Source: CAZASK01 sp964487845
Lineage (GTDB): Bacteria > Chlamydiota > Chlamydiia > Chlamydiales > FEN-1388
Length of the DNA stretch: 21,105 bases
Assembly (NCBI GenBank): GCA_964487845.1
Contig: CAZASK010000028.1
Coordinates: 1-21,105 of the forward strand
Reading direction: 5' to 3'
The notes under the pieces are model-generated. The model saw nothing but the letters and a program-made list of their open reading frames with translations, searched no databases and had not been told where the DNA came from. The translations under genes were made by a program, and so were the position numbers. Positions 7,921 through 14,696 of this stretch are shown here, piece after piece. Position 1 is the first letter of the stretch; each line of letters starts with the position of its first letter.

Positions 7921-7940
7921 CTTCTTTCGACTTCTTTCGA
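7921..7940. repeat. Two tandem copies of a 10-bp repeat
   Basis: CTTCTTTCGA occurs twice in direct succession, just upstream of the predicted tRNA-Ser -35 box. ATCAAT and ATTGAT flank the pair and could form a weak 6-bp stem. Confidence 0.8.
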
Positions 7941-7946
7941 AATTGA

Positions 7947-8585
7947 TCAGCTGAAGACAGAAGTAATATATGTTTCGTTGATTTGGGCAAAGCTCGAGAT
8001 GCAGCAGCTCAAGTCGTGAATCAGGCCTGTGTCAAGATCATACACCCATCCATGCACACAGAGCGGCTGACTGCGTGCCCAAGCATTTTGCACAATAGTC
8101 GTATGACAGACATTCATCACCTGCTGCACGACATTCAATTCCACTAACTTTTTATGTCTGAGTCCCTTATCTTCGATGAGGTCGAGCTCTTTTTTTGATG
8201 CTGAATAGACATCGCGGATATGGCGTAGCCAATTGTCAACAAGGCCATGCTGTTGTTCTTCCATGGCAGCGATCACTCCACCGCAGCCATAATGGCCACA
8301 CACGATGACATGTTCAATTCCAAGACAATTCACACCATATTCAAGCACAGACAGACAGTTGAAATCGGTATGGGGAAATAAGTTGGCAATATTTCTGTGG
8401 ACAAATACCTCACCAGGCCCGAGTCCTATCACCTGATTAGCCGGAATCCTGCTATCTGAGCAACCGATCCAAAGATATTTTGGCTGCTGCTTATGAGAAA
8501 GATCCGTAAAAAAGTTGGGATCTTCAGCGAGTCGTGCATGAGCCCATACTTTATTATTACCGAATAAAAATTTTAATTTTTCCAT
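7947..8585 (-). CDS. can: Beta-class carbonic anhydrase
   Basis: Zinc enzyme interconverting CO2 and bicarbonate, supplying HCO3- for carboxylations. It has the beta-class signature: C42-SDSR with D44 and R46 (CSDSRIP), and H98 and C101 in CGHYGCGG as the remaining zinc ligands. It also has the HRNIANL, NCLSVLEY and NWLRHIRD stretches typical of E. coli Can-like enzymes. At 212 residues it is slightly shorter than E. coli Can. The ATG at 8585 has AGGTG about 6 nt upstream. It is a single gene, divergent from dnaB; the first palindromic element lies between them. Confidence 0.93.
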   Translation of the reverse strand: MEKLKFLFGNNKVWAHARLAEDPNFFTDLSHKQQPKYLWIGCSDSRIPANQVIGLGPGEVFVHRNIANLFPHTDFNCLSVLEYGVNCLGIEHVIVCGHYGCGGVIAAMEEQQHGLVDNWLRHIRDVYSASKKELDLIEDKGLRHKKLVELNVVQQVMNVCHTTIVQNAWARSQPLCVHGWVYDLDTGLIHDLSCCISSFAQINETYITSVFS

Positions 8586-8608
8586 TAAAGCACCTACTTT
8601 CTTATAGA

Positions 8609-8635
8609 ATAATAGATTTTACTCATTTGCGGCAA
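8609..8635 (-). promoter_or_regulatory. Weak candidate promoter of the carbonic anhydrase gene
   Basis: TTGCCG (8635-8630) and TATTAT (8614-8609) on the minus strand are only 15 nt apart, which is short. The -10 box lies 23 nt from the ATG. Confidence 0.25.
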
Positions 8636-8641
8636 TTTCAC

Positions 8642-8645
8642 TATT
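8642..8645. repeat. Putative target-site duplication TATT, left copy
   Basis: TATT immediately precedes the GAGG end of palindromic element 1 and is repeated directly after its CCTC end at 8811-8814. Confidence 0.55.
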
Positions 8646-8810
8646 GAGGGAATTGCAAAACTCCATTTGTGGCCAAATCCGCGCTTTTTCCGGCGGATTC
8701 AGATTTTTCGTAAATCGCCTATGGCCAAGAGGATATGTCGATTTACGAAAAACTGAACCGACAAAAAAATCATCGAATTTGGCCTCCAAAGTGAGTTTTG
8801 CAATTCCCTC
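8646..8810. mobile_element. MITE-like 165-bp palindromic element, copy 1
   Basis: The whole segment is an imperfect inverted repeat. The outer 18 bp are perfect (GAGGGAATTGCAAAACTC and its complement), and most of both arms pair inward to a core of CGTAAATCGCCTA ... TATGTCGATTTACG around 8709-8747. It is bounded by the direct repeat TATT (8642-8645 and 8811-8814), which fits a 4-bp target-site duplication. It shares length, termini and core with the element at 10329-10493. It encodes no transposase; its arms could fold into a long hairpin in RNA or single-stranded DNA. The dnaB frame happens to stay open through it from 8644. The mobile-element call is an inference from structure and two copies. 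Confidence 0.75.
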
Positions 8811-8868
8811 TATTTCAATAATGAAGAATCTCGGTATATTTATTGATCAAGCAACTTTGGAAGTGCAT

Positions 8869-10323
8869 ATGGTAGAAAACAAGACAAGGACGCCCCCACA
8901 CTCGAAAGAGTCTGAAATGATGGTTTTAGGCTGTATGCTCACGAGCATTAACAGTTTAAATGTCGCAGCAGACGCCTTAGAGGAAGAAGATTTTTACTTT
9001 TCCGAGCATAAGCTTGTCTTTCAATCGCTCAGGCATGCCTATAAAAGTGACAAGCCGGCAGATGTCCATCTTATAGCAGAAGATCTCAAGAGAGAAAATA
9101 AACTTCAGGCAGTAGGCGGCATCGCCTATTTGACAACACTTGCTCAATATGCTGGAACGAGCGCCTACATCGAAGAGTATGCTGAGATCATCAAGAGTAA
9201 ATCGATTCTACGCCGGATGATATGGGCTGCGCAGTCAGTAGAAAAAGAGGCGCTAGAAGATCCCAAAGATGTCTCTTCAAGTCTCGACGCTGCTCAACAG
9301 ATGTTTTTTAAAATTGGACAAGTAGCAGGATCGCAGGCAGGTACTTCTGTTTCTGACATATTAAACGGCATTCATACCAAAGATAAAATTCCCTTTTTAA
9401 AAGAGCTGGAAGAAAGGCAAGAGCAATTTCGAGAACGAGGTCCTAACGATCCTGGAATCACGGGAATTCCAACTCATTTTATAGACCTTGATAAACTCAT
9501 CAACGGCTTGGGTAATTCGCATTTGATCATTTTGGCAGCGCGGCCAGCGATGGGAAAATCAGCGCTTGCTATTAACATTGCAGAAAGCGTCTGCATGAAG
9601 AGCAACATCCCTGTCGGTGTGTTTTCTCTTGAGATGACAGCTGAGCAGCTTGTCCATAGAATGATTTGCGCCCAAGCGCAAGTGCAGGCAGACAAGATAC
9701 GCACAGGCGCTCTTGATGTGGAAGAGTTTCACAGCGTGGTTGAAGCAGTAAACAAGATGCAAAAATGCAAAATGATTATCGACGATCAGCCTGGACTCAG
9801 AATCTCAGATCTTCGAGCGAGGGCGCGCCGTATGAAAGAAAGTCATGGCATTGGGTTGCTGGTGATTGACTATCTGCAGCTCTTATCTGGATCGGCAGGA
9901 GCGCGAGGTCCTGAAAGCAGGCAGGTTGAAATTTCTGAAATCTCGAGAAATCTGAAAACGCTGGCTCGTGAACTCGATATCCCCGTGCTCTGCCTTGCAC
10001 AGCTTTCAAGAAAAGTAGAGGAGAGAGCGGGCAATAAACCTTTGATGAGCGATCTTCGTGAGTCAGGCTCTCTTGAGCAAGATGCTGATGTGATTTTACT
10101 TTTGCTGCGAAGAGAGTACTATGATCCTAATGATAGGCCCGGACAGGCACAGCTCTTTGTTGCAAAAAATAGACATGGCTCTGTTGGCGAAGTGCCTCTC
10201 ACTTACCGCAAAGAGTACGCTCAATTTACGAACTTTACTCCTATGAGGCCTTATCAAGGATCCTCTGCAGCGATAGATCCTCCTTATCAAATGAACTCAC
10301 CGTTTTCAAACGGTGATTTTTAG
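8869..10323 (+). CDS. dnaB: Replicative DNA helicase DnaB
   Basis: Hexameric 5'-3' helicase at the replication fork. From the ATG at 8869 the protein has 484 residues. An N-terminal DnaB domain begins at PPHSKESEMMVLG, matching the PPHS-x-EAE-xx-VLG start of other DnaB proteins. The RecA-like motor domain has Walker A AARPAMGKS (K230, S231), VFSLEM, Walker B LLVIDYLQLLSG, DLRESGSLEQDADVI and NRHGSVGEV. The frame is open back to a TTG at 8644, but those 75 codons run through the palindromic element. The ATG at 8869 has GGAAG five bases upstream and gives a family-typical N-terminus; an ATG at 8821 is the alternative. Nearby mnmG and lplA match the chlamydial neighbourhood dnaB-gidA-lplA. Confidence 0.95.
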   Translation: MVENKTRTPPHSKESEMMVLGCMLTSINSLNVAADALEEEDFYFSEHKLVFQSLRHAYKSDKPADVHLIAEDLKRENKLQAVGGIAYLTTLAQYAGTSAYIEEYAEIIKSKSILRRMIWAAQSVEKEALEDPKDVSSSLDAAQQMFFKIGQVAGSQAGTSVSDILNGIHTKDKIPFLKELEERQEQFRERGPNDPGITGIPTHFIDLDKLINGLGNSHLIILAARPAMGKSALAINIAESVCMKSNIPVGVFSLEMTAEQLVHRMICAQAQVQADKIRTGALDVEEFHSVVEAVNKMQKCKMIIDDQPGLRISDLRARARRMKESHGIGLLVIDYLQLLSGSAGARGPESRQVEISEISRNLKTLARELDIPVLCLAQLSRKVEERAGNKPLMSDLRESGSLEQDADVILLLLRREYYDPNDRPGQAQLFVAKNRHGSVGEVPLTYRKEYAQFTNFTPMRPYQGSSAAIDPPYQMNSPFSNGDF

Positions 10324-10328
10324 TTTAT

Positions 10329-10493
10329 GAGGCTTTTCCAAAACTCGGGCTCGGCGTTTTTTGGCGCTTTTTCTGATCTTTGTCTTTCAACGTAAATCGC
10401 CTAGTGTCAACACTATGTCGATTTACGTTGAAAGAAAAATATCAAAAAAAATCGCTCAAAAATCGACTCGAGCCGGAGTTTTGTAAAAACCTC
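10329..10493. mobile_element. MITE-like 165-bp palindromic element, copy 2
   Basis: A second 165-bp imperfect palindrome. Its ends are GAGGCTTTTCCAAAACTC on the left and, on the complement of the right end, GAGGTTTTTACAAAACTC (16 of 18 identical). CTTTCAACGTAAATCG pairs with CGATTTACGTTGAAAG, closing on TAGTGT-CA-ACACTA at 10402-10415. It is flanked by TTAT on both sides (10325-10328 and 10494-10497), consistent with a 4-bp target-site duplication. It has the same core and orientation as copy 1, but the arm sequences between ends and core are mostly different. The left TTAT begins one base after the dnaB stop, so the element sits in the dnaB-murA gap and could act as a strong transcript hairpin. 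Confidence 0.75.
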
Positions 10494-10497
10494 TTAT
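10494..10497. repeat. Putative target-site duplication TTAT, right copy
   Basis: TTAT directly follows the CCTC end of palindromic element 2; the same tetramer directly precedes its GAGG end at 10325-10328. Confidence 0.55.
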
Positions 10498-10550
10498 CCC
10501 TTTATTTTGCATGCATGTTATAAGTCTCTCGATAAGGAGAAAGAGGGAAT

Positions 10551-11924
10551 ATGGAATTGCTGAAAATCAAAGGTGGAAGGCCGCTTCAAGGTCAAGTGCG
10601 TGCCGCTGGAGCTAAAAATGCGATCACAAAATTGCTGGTAGCATCGCTCCTCTCAGATAAAAAATGTACCTTCTACAACGTCCCAAACATTGGTGATGTC
10701 GCTGTCACCATTGAGATGTGTCAAGAGGTGGGAATGCAGGTGCAGTGGGATAAGGTGTCTGGGATCATGGAGGTGGAGACAAAAGAGCTTTCGACGACCT
10801 ATATCCCGCACCGCTTTTGTGGTGCCAACCGTATTCCTATCCTCATGATCGGCGCTTTACTCGGCAGAACAGACGAAGAAATCATCGTCCCCACGGTAGG
10901 AGGAGATCGCATCGGCATGCGCCCTGTTGACTATCATGTCCAAGCTTTGCAGCAGCTCGGCGCCACCATCGAATATAGAGGCATGAAAAAAGAGGGGGCC
11001 TATTTTGCTTTCGCCCCGCAAGGCCTCAAGGGGGCTCTTATTACTCTTCCCTATCCATCTGTAGGAGCAACAGAAAATACCATTTTAGCAGCGGTCACAG
11101 CGCGCGGTACGACGACGATCAAAAATGCAGCTATCGAGCCTGAAGTCGTCGAGCTCATTTTGTTTTTACAAAAACTAGGCGCCATCATCGCAATCGACGC
11201 AGATCGTACGATACGCATCCAAGGAACAAGACATTTTCATGCAGTAGAGCATACCGTCATCGCAGATCGAATCGAAGTAGCCTCTCTTGGTATGGCAGCG
11301 ATTGCCACAAAGGGGCGCGTTTTCGTAGAGGGGGTCGATCACGCTTCCATGATCACCTTTTTAAATAGACTCAGAGAGATCGGAGGCGGCTTTACTGTAA
11401 AGGCAACAGGTATTGAGTTTTTCTATGATGGACCTCTCCAAGGTGGTATTCACCTCGAAACGGACGTATATCCCGGCTTTACCACAGATTGGCAGCAGCC
11501 TTTTGTTGTCTTGCTTACCCAGGCAAAAGGCTCGTCAGTTGTTCATGAAACAGTGTATGAAAATCGCTTTGGCTACGTAGAGGCGCTCATTGATATGGGG
11601 GCTGATATTTCGCTATTTCGGCAGTGTCTTGGCGGCAGGCAGTGCCGCTTTGCTTCTCACAGCTTTCCTCATAGCATCGTCGTAAAAGGGCCAAGTGAAC
11701 TCTACGGAAGGAAGATTGAAATTCCAGATCTTCGTGCTGGATTTGCCTATGTGATGGCAGCGCTCGTATCGCAGGATACGAGTATTTTGTCGGGGCTGCA
11801 GTTTCTGGATCGAGGATATGAAAATCTCACGAATAAATTGTGTGCGCTAGGAGCTGATGTAGAGCGGCTCTGTTTCGAAGGAAACCAAGAGCAATTTAAT
11901 TTTCAAGAAAGAAGTCTCGTCTAA
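10551..11924 (+). CDS. murA: UDP-N-acetylglucosamine 1-carboxyvinyltransferase MurA, Asp-type active site
   Basis: Catalyses the first committed step of peptidoglycan synthesis, enolpyruvyl transfer from PEP to UDP-GlcNAc, in the cytoplasm. Family features are GAKNA near the N-terminus (20-24), GGDRIGMRPVDYH (117-129) and DLRAGFAYVMAAL in the C-terminal half. The loop residue that is Cys115 in E. coli MurA is Asp119 here (GAT at 10905-10907). The same Cys-to-Asp change is known in C. trachomatis MurA and makes it insensitive to fosfomycin. At 457 residues it is longer than the usual ~420, mostly at the C-terminus. AAGGAG and GAGGGAAT precede the ATG. It lies between dnaB and mnmG and is separated from dnaB by the second palindromic element. 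Confidence 0.95.
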   Translation: MELLKIKGGRPLQGQVRAAGAKNAITKLLVASLLSDKKCTFYNVPNIGDVAVTIEMCQEVGMQVQWDKVSGIMEVETKELSTTYIPHRFCGANRIPILMIGALLGRTDEEIIVPTVGGDRIGMRPVDYHVQALQQLGATIEYRGMKKEGAYFAFAPQGLKGALITLPYPSVGATENTILAAVTARGTTTIKNAAIEPEVVELILFLQKLGAIIAIDADRTIRIQGTRHFHAVEHTVIADRIEVASLGMAAIATKGRVFVEGVDHASMITFLNRLREIGGGFTVKATGIEFFYDGPLQGGIHLETDVYPGFTTDWQQPFVVLLTQAKGSSVVHETVYENRFGYVEALIDMGADISLFRQCLGGRQCRFASHSFPHSIVVKGPSELYGRKIEIPDLRAGFAYVMAALVSQDTSILSGLQFLDRGYENLTNKLCALGADVERLCFEGNQEQFNFQERSLV

Positions 11925-11938
11925 AAAACAGAAAAATA

Positions 11939-11970
11939 ATCGACAGCACACGACTTTTGTTGATTTTTTT
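11939..11970 (+). terminator. Possible intrinsic terminator after murA
   Basis: ATCGACA (11939-11945) can pair with TGTTGAT (11958-11964), with one G-T pair and a 12-nt loop, followed by a run of seven T. The stem is short and AT-rich, and it overlaps the -35 box of the next promoter. Confidence 0.35.
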
Positions 11971-11989
11971 CTTCTCGAATAGGTATCAT
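11960..11989 (+). promoter_or_regulatory. Predicted promoter of the small basic ORF-mnmG-lplA operon
   Basis: TTGATT (11960-11965), an 18-nt spacer and TATCAT (11984-11989) lie 31 nt upstream of the ATG at 12021. Confidence 0.45.
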
Positions 11990-12020
11990 CATTACTTCTG
12001 ATACTGCAAGGAGAAAACCC

Positions 12021-12110
12021 ATGTCTTCTGTTAAGAAGAAGCGCCGCATGAAAATGTCAAAGCACAAGCGCAAAAAAAGAAGTCGTATGAACCGTCATAA
12101 GCCAAAATAA
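12021..12110 (+). CDS. 29-residue basic protein, AURKAIP1/COX24-like (bS22/mS38-type small-subunit ribosomal protein)
   Basis: A tiny ORF, easily missed by length cut-offs. It starts MSSVKKKRRMKMSKHKRKKR and ends RHKPK; more than half of its residues are Lys, Arg or His. The S-V-K-K-K-R-R-x-K-M-x-K-H-K-x-K-K-R pattern matches the AURKAIP1/COX24 domain of mitochondrial mS38 and of the short bacterial proteins annotated with that domain, such as mycobacterial bS22, which bind 16S rRNA. A strong ribosome binding site (AAGGAGA, 12008-12014) lies 6 nt upstream, and a predicted promoter lies further up. It ends 14 bp before mnmG, which has no clear ribosome binding site of its own, so the two are probably one transcript. 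The ribosomal role is inferred from the motif. Confidence 0.7.
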   Translation: MSSVKKKRRMKMSKHKRKKRSRMNRHKPK

Positions 12111-12124
12111 CCTAATCGCTCACC

Positions 12125-13984
12125 ATGAATTCTAAGGTGCAGTGGACCTATCCTCAAAGTTATGATGTCATCGTCATCGGTGGCGGCCATGCAGGCTGTG
12201 AGGCAGCGCATGCTGCCGCACAAGCCGGTGTGAGCACGCTTCTGCTTACGATGAACCTCTCAACGATAGGACAGATGAGCTGTAATCCTTCCGTTGGTGG
12301 CATAGGCAAAGGACATATCGTCCGTGAAATCGATGCTATTGGTGGCATCATGGGCAAAGTAATTGATGCAACAGGCATTCAATTCCGTATGCTCAATACA
12401 AAAAAAGGACCCGCCGTTCAGGCGCCACGTGCACAAGCAGACAAAGATCGCTATCGCCTGCATATAAAGCACCTTTTGGAGTGCACTCCAGGCCTTCAAA
12501 TGAAACAGGCCACCGTAGAAGAGCTTCTTATACAAGATGGACGTGTGGTGGGGGTCGTCTCCAAAGAAGGAATCGCCTACCGAGCACAAGCTGTCATCAT
12601 CACATCAGGAACGTTCATGCGTGGGCTGATGCATATTGGTGAAGTGCAGTTAGCTGGAGGAAGAGCGGGAGATCCTCCTGCTGTCGGATTGTCAAAAAGT
12701 TTAGAAGATCACGGCATTCAATTAGGAAGGCTCAAAACAGGCACTCCGGTGCGTATCCATAAAAGATCGATAGATCTTTCTTTGGTAGAAGAACAAGGTG
12801 GGGATGAGGGTGTCTTTTTCTCCTTTGATCCTATTGAACACGAGCGTCTTGAGCAAAGACCCTGCTATATCTGCCATACAAGTCTTGAGACGAAGGAGAT
12901 CATCAAGCAAAATATCCACAGATCTCCTCTTTACTCAGGAAAAATTGTAGGTGTAGGGCCGCGTTATTGTCCCTCTATCGAAGATAAAGTGATTCGTTTT
13001 GCAGATAAAGAGCGTCATCAGGTATTTCTTGAGCCAGAGGGCCTCGACACGGAAGAGTTTTATGTAAATGGAGTCTCCTCATCGCTTCCTTTTGATGTGC
13101 AGTATGCATTCATTAGAAGTATACCTGCTTTGAAGCAAGCAGAGATCATGAGGCCAGGCTATGCTATCGAGTATGACTACGTAGTGAGTGGTCAGATTCA
13201 ATTTTCTCTTGAGTCAAAGAAGATCTCGCATCTTTTCTTTGCAGGGCAGATTAACGGCACTACCGGCTATGAAGAGGCAGCAGCGCAGGGACTGATGGCA
13301 GGGATCAATGCCGTACTCAAAATTCAAGGAAAGGATCCTCTCGTTTTAAAAAGAAGTGAAGCCTATATCGGCGTTATGATCGATGACCTTGTCACAAAAG
13401 GTGTTGATGAGCCTTATAGGATGTTTACAAGCCGTGCTGAGCACAGGCTTTTATTGCGCCATGATACGGCAGATCTTCGTTTGAGAGAATATGGCTATGC
13501 TCTTGGTCTTATTTCAGAAGAGCAGATAAATAGATTGAGGACCAAGAAGCAGGCGCTCACACATGAGCAGGGCAGGCTTGATACGGTGTTTAAGCAATAT
13601 GAAGGGAAAAACAGCTCTCTTCAGCAGCTTTTAGCACGGCCTGAGATGAGCTACAAAGCTCTGTACGATCTCTTCCCAAACGACATACAAGACTATGGCT
13701 TTGAGATCAATAATCAGATTGAGTTGGCTGTCAAATATGCGGGGTATATCAGCCGCGAGCAGCAAGAGGTAAATCGACTTGCTGATATTGAAGCTATATC
13801 GGTGCCTGAAAAAATTGATTTTCATTCAATAGAGGGGCTGCGTACAGAGGCAAAATTGAGGCTAAGTTCAGTGCGTCCTCAAACTCTTGGTCAAGCATCT
13901 CGCATTCCAGGGATTGCTCCTTCAGATATTTCTGTGTTGATGATCTCGTTTACCAGACGATCATTTTGTTGTGATGCTGTATGA
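12125..13984 (+). CDS. mnmG: tRNA uridine-5-carboxymethylaminomethyl modification enzyme MnmG (GidA)
   Basis: FAD protein that, with MnmE, installs (carboxymethyl)aminomethyl groups on U34 of certain tRNAs. It has the N-terminal FAD fold (DVIVIGGGHAGCEAA, 14-28), the CNPSVGGIGKGH and KGPAVQAPRAQAD stretches, the GRLKTGTPVRI motif, GTTGYEEAAAQGL and the C-terminal helical tRNA/MnmE-binding region (YKALYDLFP ... YAGYISREQQEV). At 619 residues it is full length. No good Shine-Dalgarno sequence precedes the ATG, suggesting coupling to the small ORF 14 bp upstream. The stop overlaps the lplA start (ATGA at 13981). The mnmG-lplA order matches Chlamydia. Confidence 0.96.
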   Translation: MNSKVQWTYPQSYDVIVIGGGHAGCEAAHAAAQAGVSTLLLTMNLSTIGQMSCNPSVGGIGKGHIVREIDAIGGIMGKVIDATGIQFRMLNTKKGPAVQAPRAQADKDRYRLHIKHLLECTPGLQMKQATVEELLIQDGRVVGVVSKEGIAYRAQAVIITSGTFMRGLMHIGEVQLAGGRAGDPPAVGLSKSLEDHGIQLGRLKTGTPVRIHKRSIDLSLVEEQGGDEGVFFSFDPIEHERLEQRPCYICHTSLETKEIIKQNIHRSPLYSGKIVGVGPRYCPSIEDKVIRFADKERHQVFLEPEGLDTEEFYVNGVSSSLPFDVQYAFIRSIPALKQAEIMRPGYAIEYDYVVSGQIQFSLESKKISHLFFAGQINGTTGYEEAAAQGLMAGINAVLKIQGKDPLVLKRSEAYIGVMIDDLVTKGVDEPYRMFTSRAEHRLLLRHDTADLRLREYGYALGLISEEQINRLRTKKQALTHEQGRLDTVFKQYEGKNSSLQQLLARPEMSYKALYDLFPNDIQDYGFEINNQIELAVKYAGYISREQQEVNRLADIEAISVPEKIDFHSIEGLRTEAKLRLSSVRPQTLGQASRIPGIAPSDISVLMISFTRRSFCCDAV

Positions 13985-14688
13985 GTCTCAATCTCCTCTG
14001 CTTAAATCAAGAGCCGATATTGAATCAGCTGCAGATCGAAGAGGCCCTTCTTCGGGTCGATTCAGAGAACTGGTGCATCATCAATAGAGGCTCTTCACCA
14101 GCTATTGTCATGGGGATATCAGGAAAGCCAGAGTCGCTTATCGACATTGAGCGCTATCAAAAACATCCGATTCCTGTGATTCGCAGATTTTCTGGTGGCG
14201 GAACAGTCGTTGTCGATGAGAATACGCTCTTTATCTCATTTATCTTCTCCAAAAAATCGCTTGATTTTGGGATGTCTTCTCAAGAGGTGCTTCGCTGGTC
14301 AGAAGAGTTTTATAAGCCTGTATTCTTGCCACATCCTTTCGTCTGTCAGGAAAATGACTATACGATTGCAGAAAGAAAAATTGGGGGCAATGCGCACTAT
14401 TTTACAAAAGAAAGGTGGCTTCATCACACTACCTTTTTGTGGGATTATAATCCGCAATTGATGGCTCTTTTGAGGTTTCCTGAAAAGCGCCCTGAATATC
14501 GTCTTTTAAGAAGTCATGAGGAGTTCATTACACGCTTACAGCTTTACTATCCTTCGATAGAATCACTTGTCGAAACATGCATCTTCGAGCTAGGGCGCCA
14601 CTTTTCAGTTACAGAACGTACAAAAGAAGAGTGTTTAGCAATTATGCACAAGCCCCATAGAAAATCATTAGAAGTAATACAACTATAA
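13981..14688 (+). CDS. lplA: Lipoate-protein ligase A-like protein
   Basis: Member of the BPL/LplA/LipB family that attaches lipoate (or octanoate) to lipoyl domains. Key stretches are RRFSGGGTVVVDENTL (68-83), which forms the substrate pocket, and ERKIGGNAHYF with the expected catalytic Lys133. At 235 residues it is shorter than the two-domain E. coli LplA and lacks its accessory domain, as in chlamydial LplA proteins. It is coupled to mnmG by a 4-nt overlap. Together with lipA at 599-1507, the organism appears able both to synthesise and to scavenge or transfer lipoyl groups. Ligase versus amidotransferase activity cannot be decided from sequence. Confidence 0.88.
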   Translation: MSLNLLCLNQEPILNQLQIEEALLRVDSENWCIINRGSSPAIVMGISGKPESLIDIERYQKHPIPVIRRFSGGGTVVVDENTLFISFIFSKKSLDFGMSSQEVLRWSEEFYKPVFLPHPFVCQENDYTIAERKIGGNAHYFTKERWLHHTTFLWDYNPQLMALLRFPEKRPEYRLLRSHEEFITRLQLYYPSIESLVETCIFELGRHFSVTERTKEECLAIMHKPHRKSLEVIQL

Positions 14689-14696
14689 AGTCGTTT

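Noticed and set aside
7921..7940. CRISPR-like repeat
   Set aside because: There are only two abutting decamers, with no spacers and no cas genes.
7784..7945. Integration site of a mobile element at tRNA-Ser
   Set aside because: No second copy of the tRNA 3' end and no integrase gene is present in the window.
8644..8868. N-terminal extension of DnaB from the TTG at 8644
   Set aside because: These codons are the palindromic element plus a short leader. The ATG at 8869 has a ribosome binding site and gives the family-typical start.
8646..10493. dnaB as cargo of a composite transposon bounded by the two palindromes
   Set aside because: Each element has its own flanking tetramer duplication (TATT and TTAT), so they look like two separate insertions, and dnaB is in its expected chlamydial neighbourhood.
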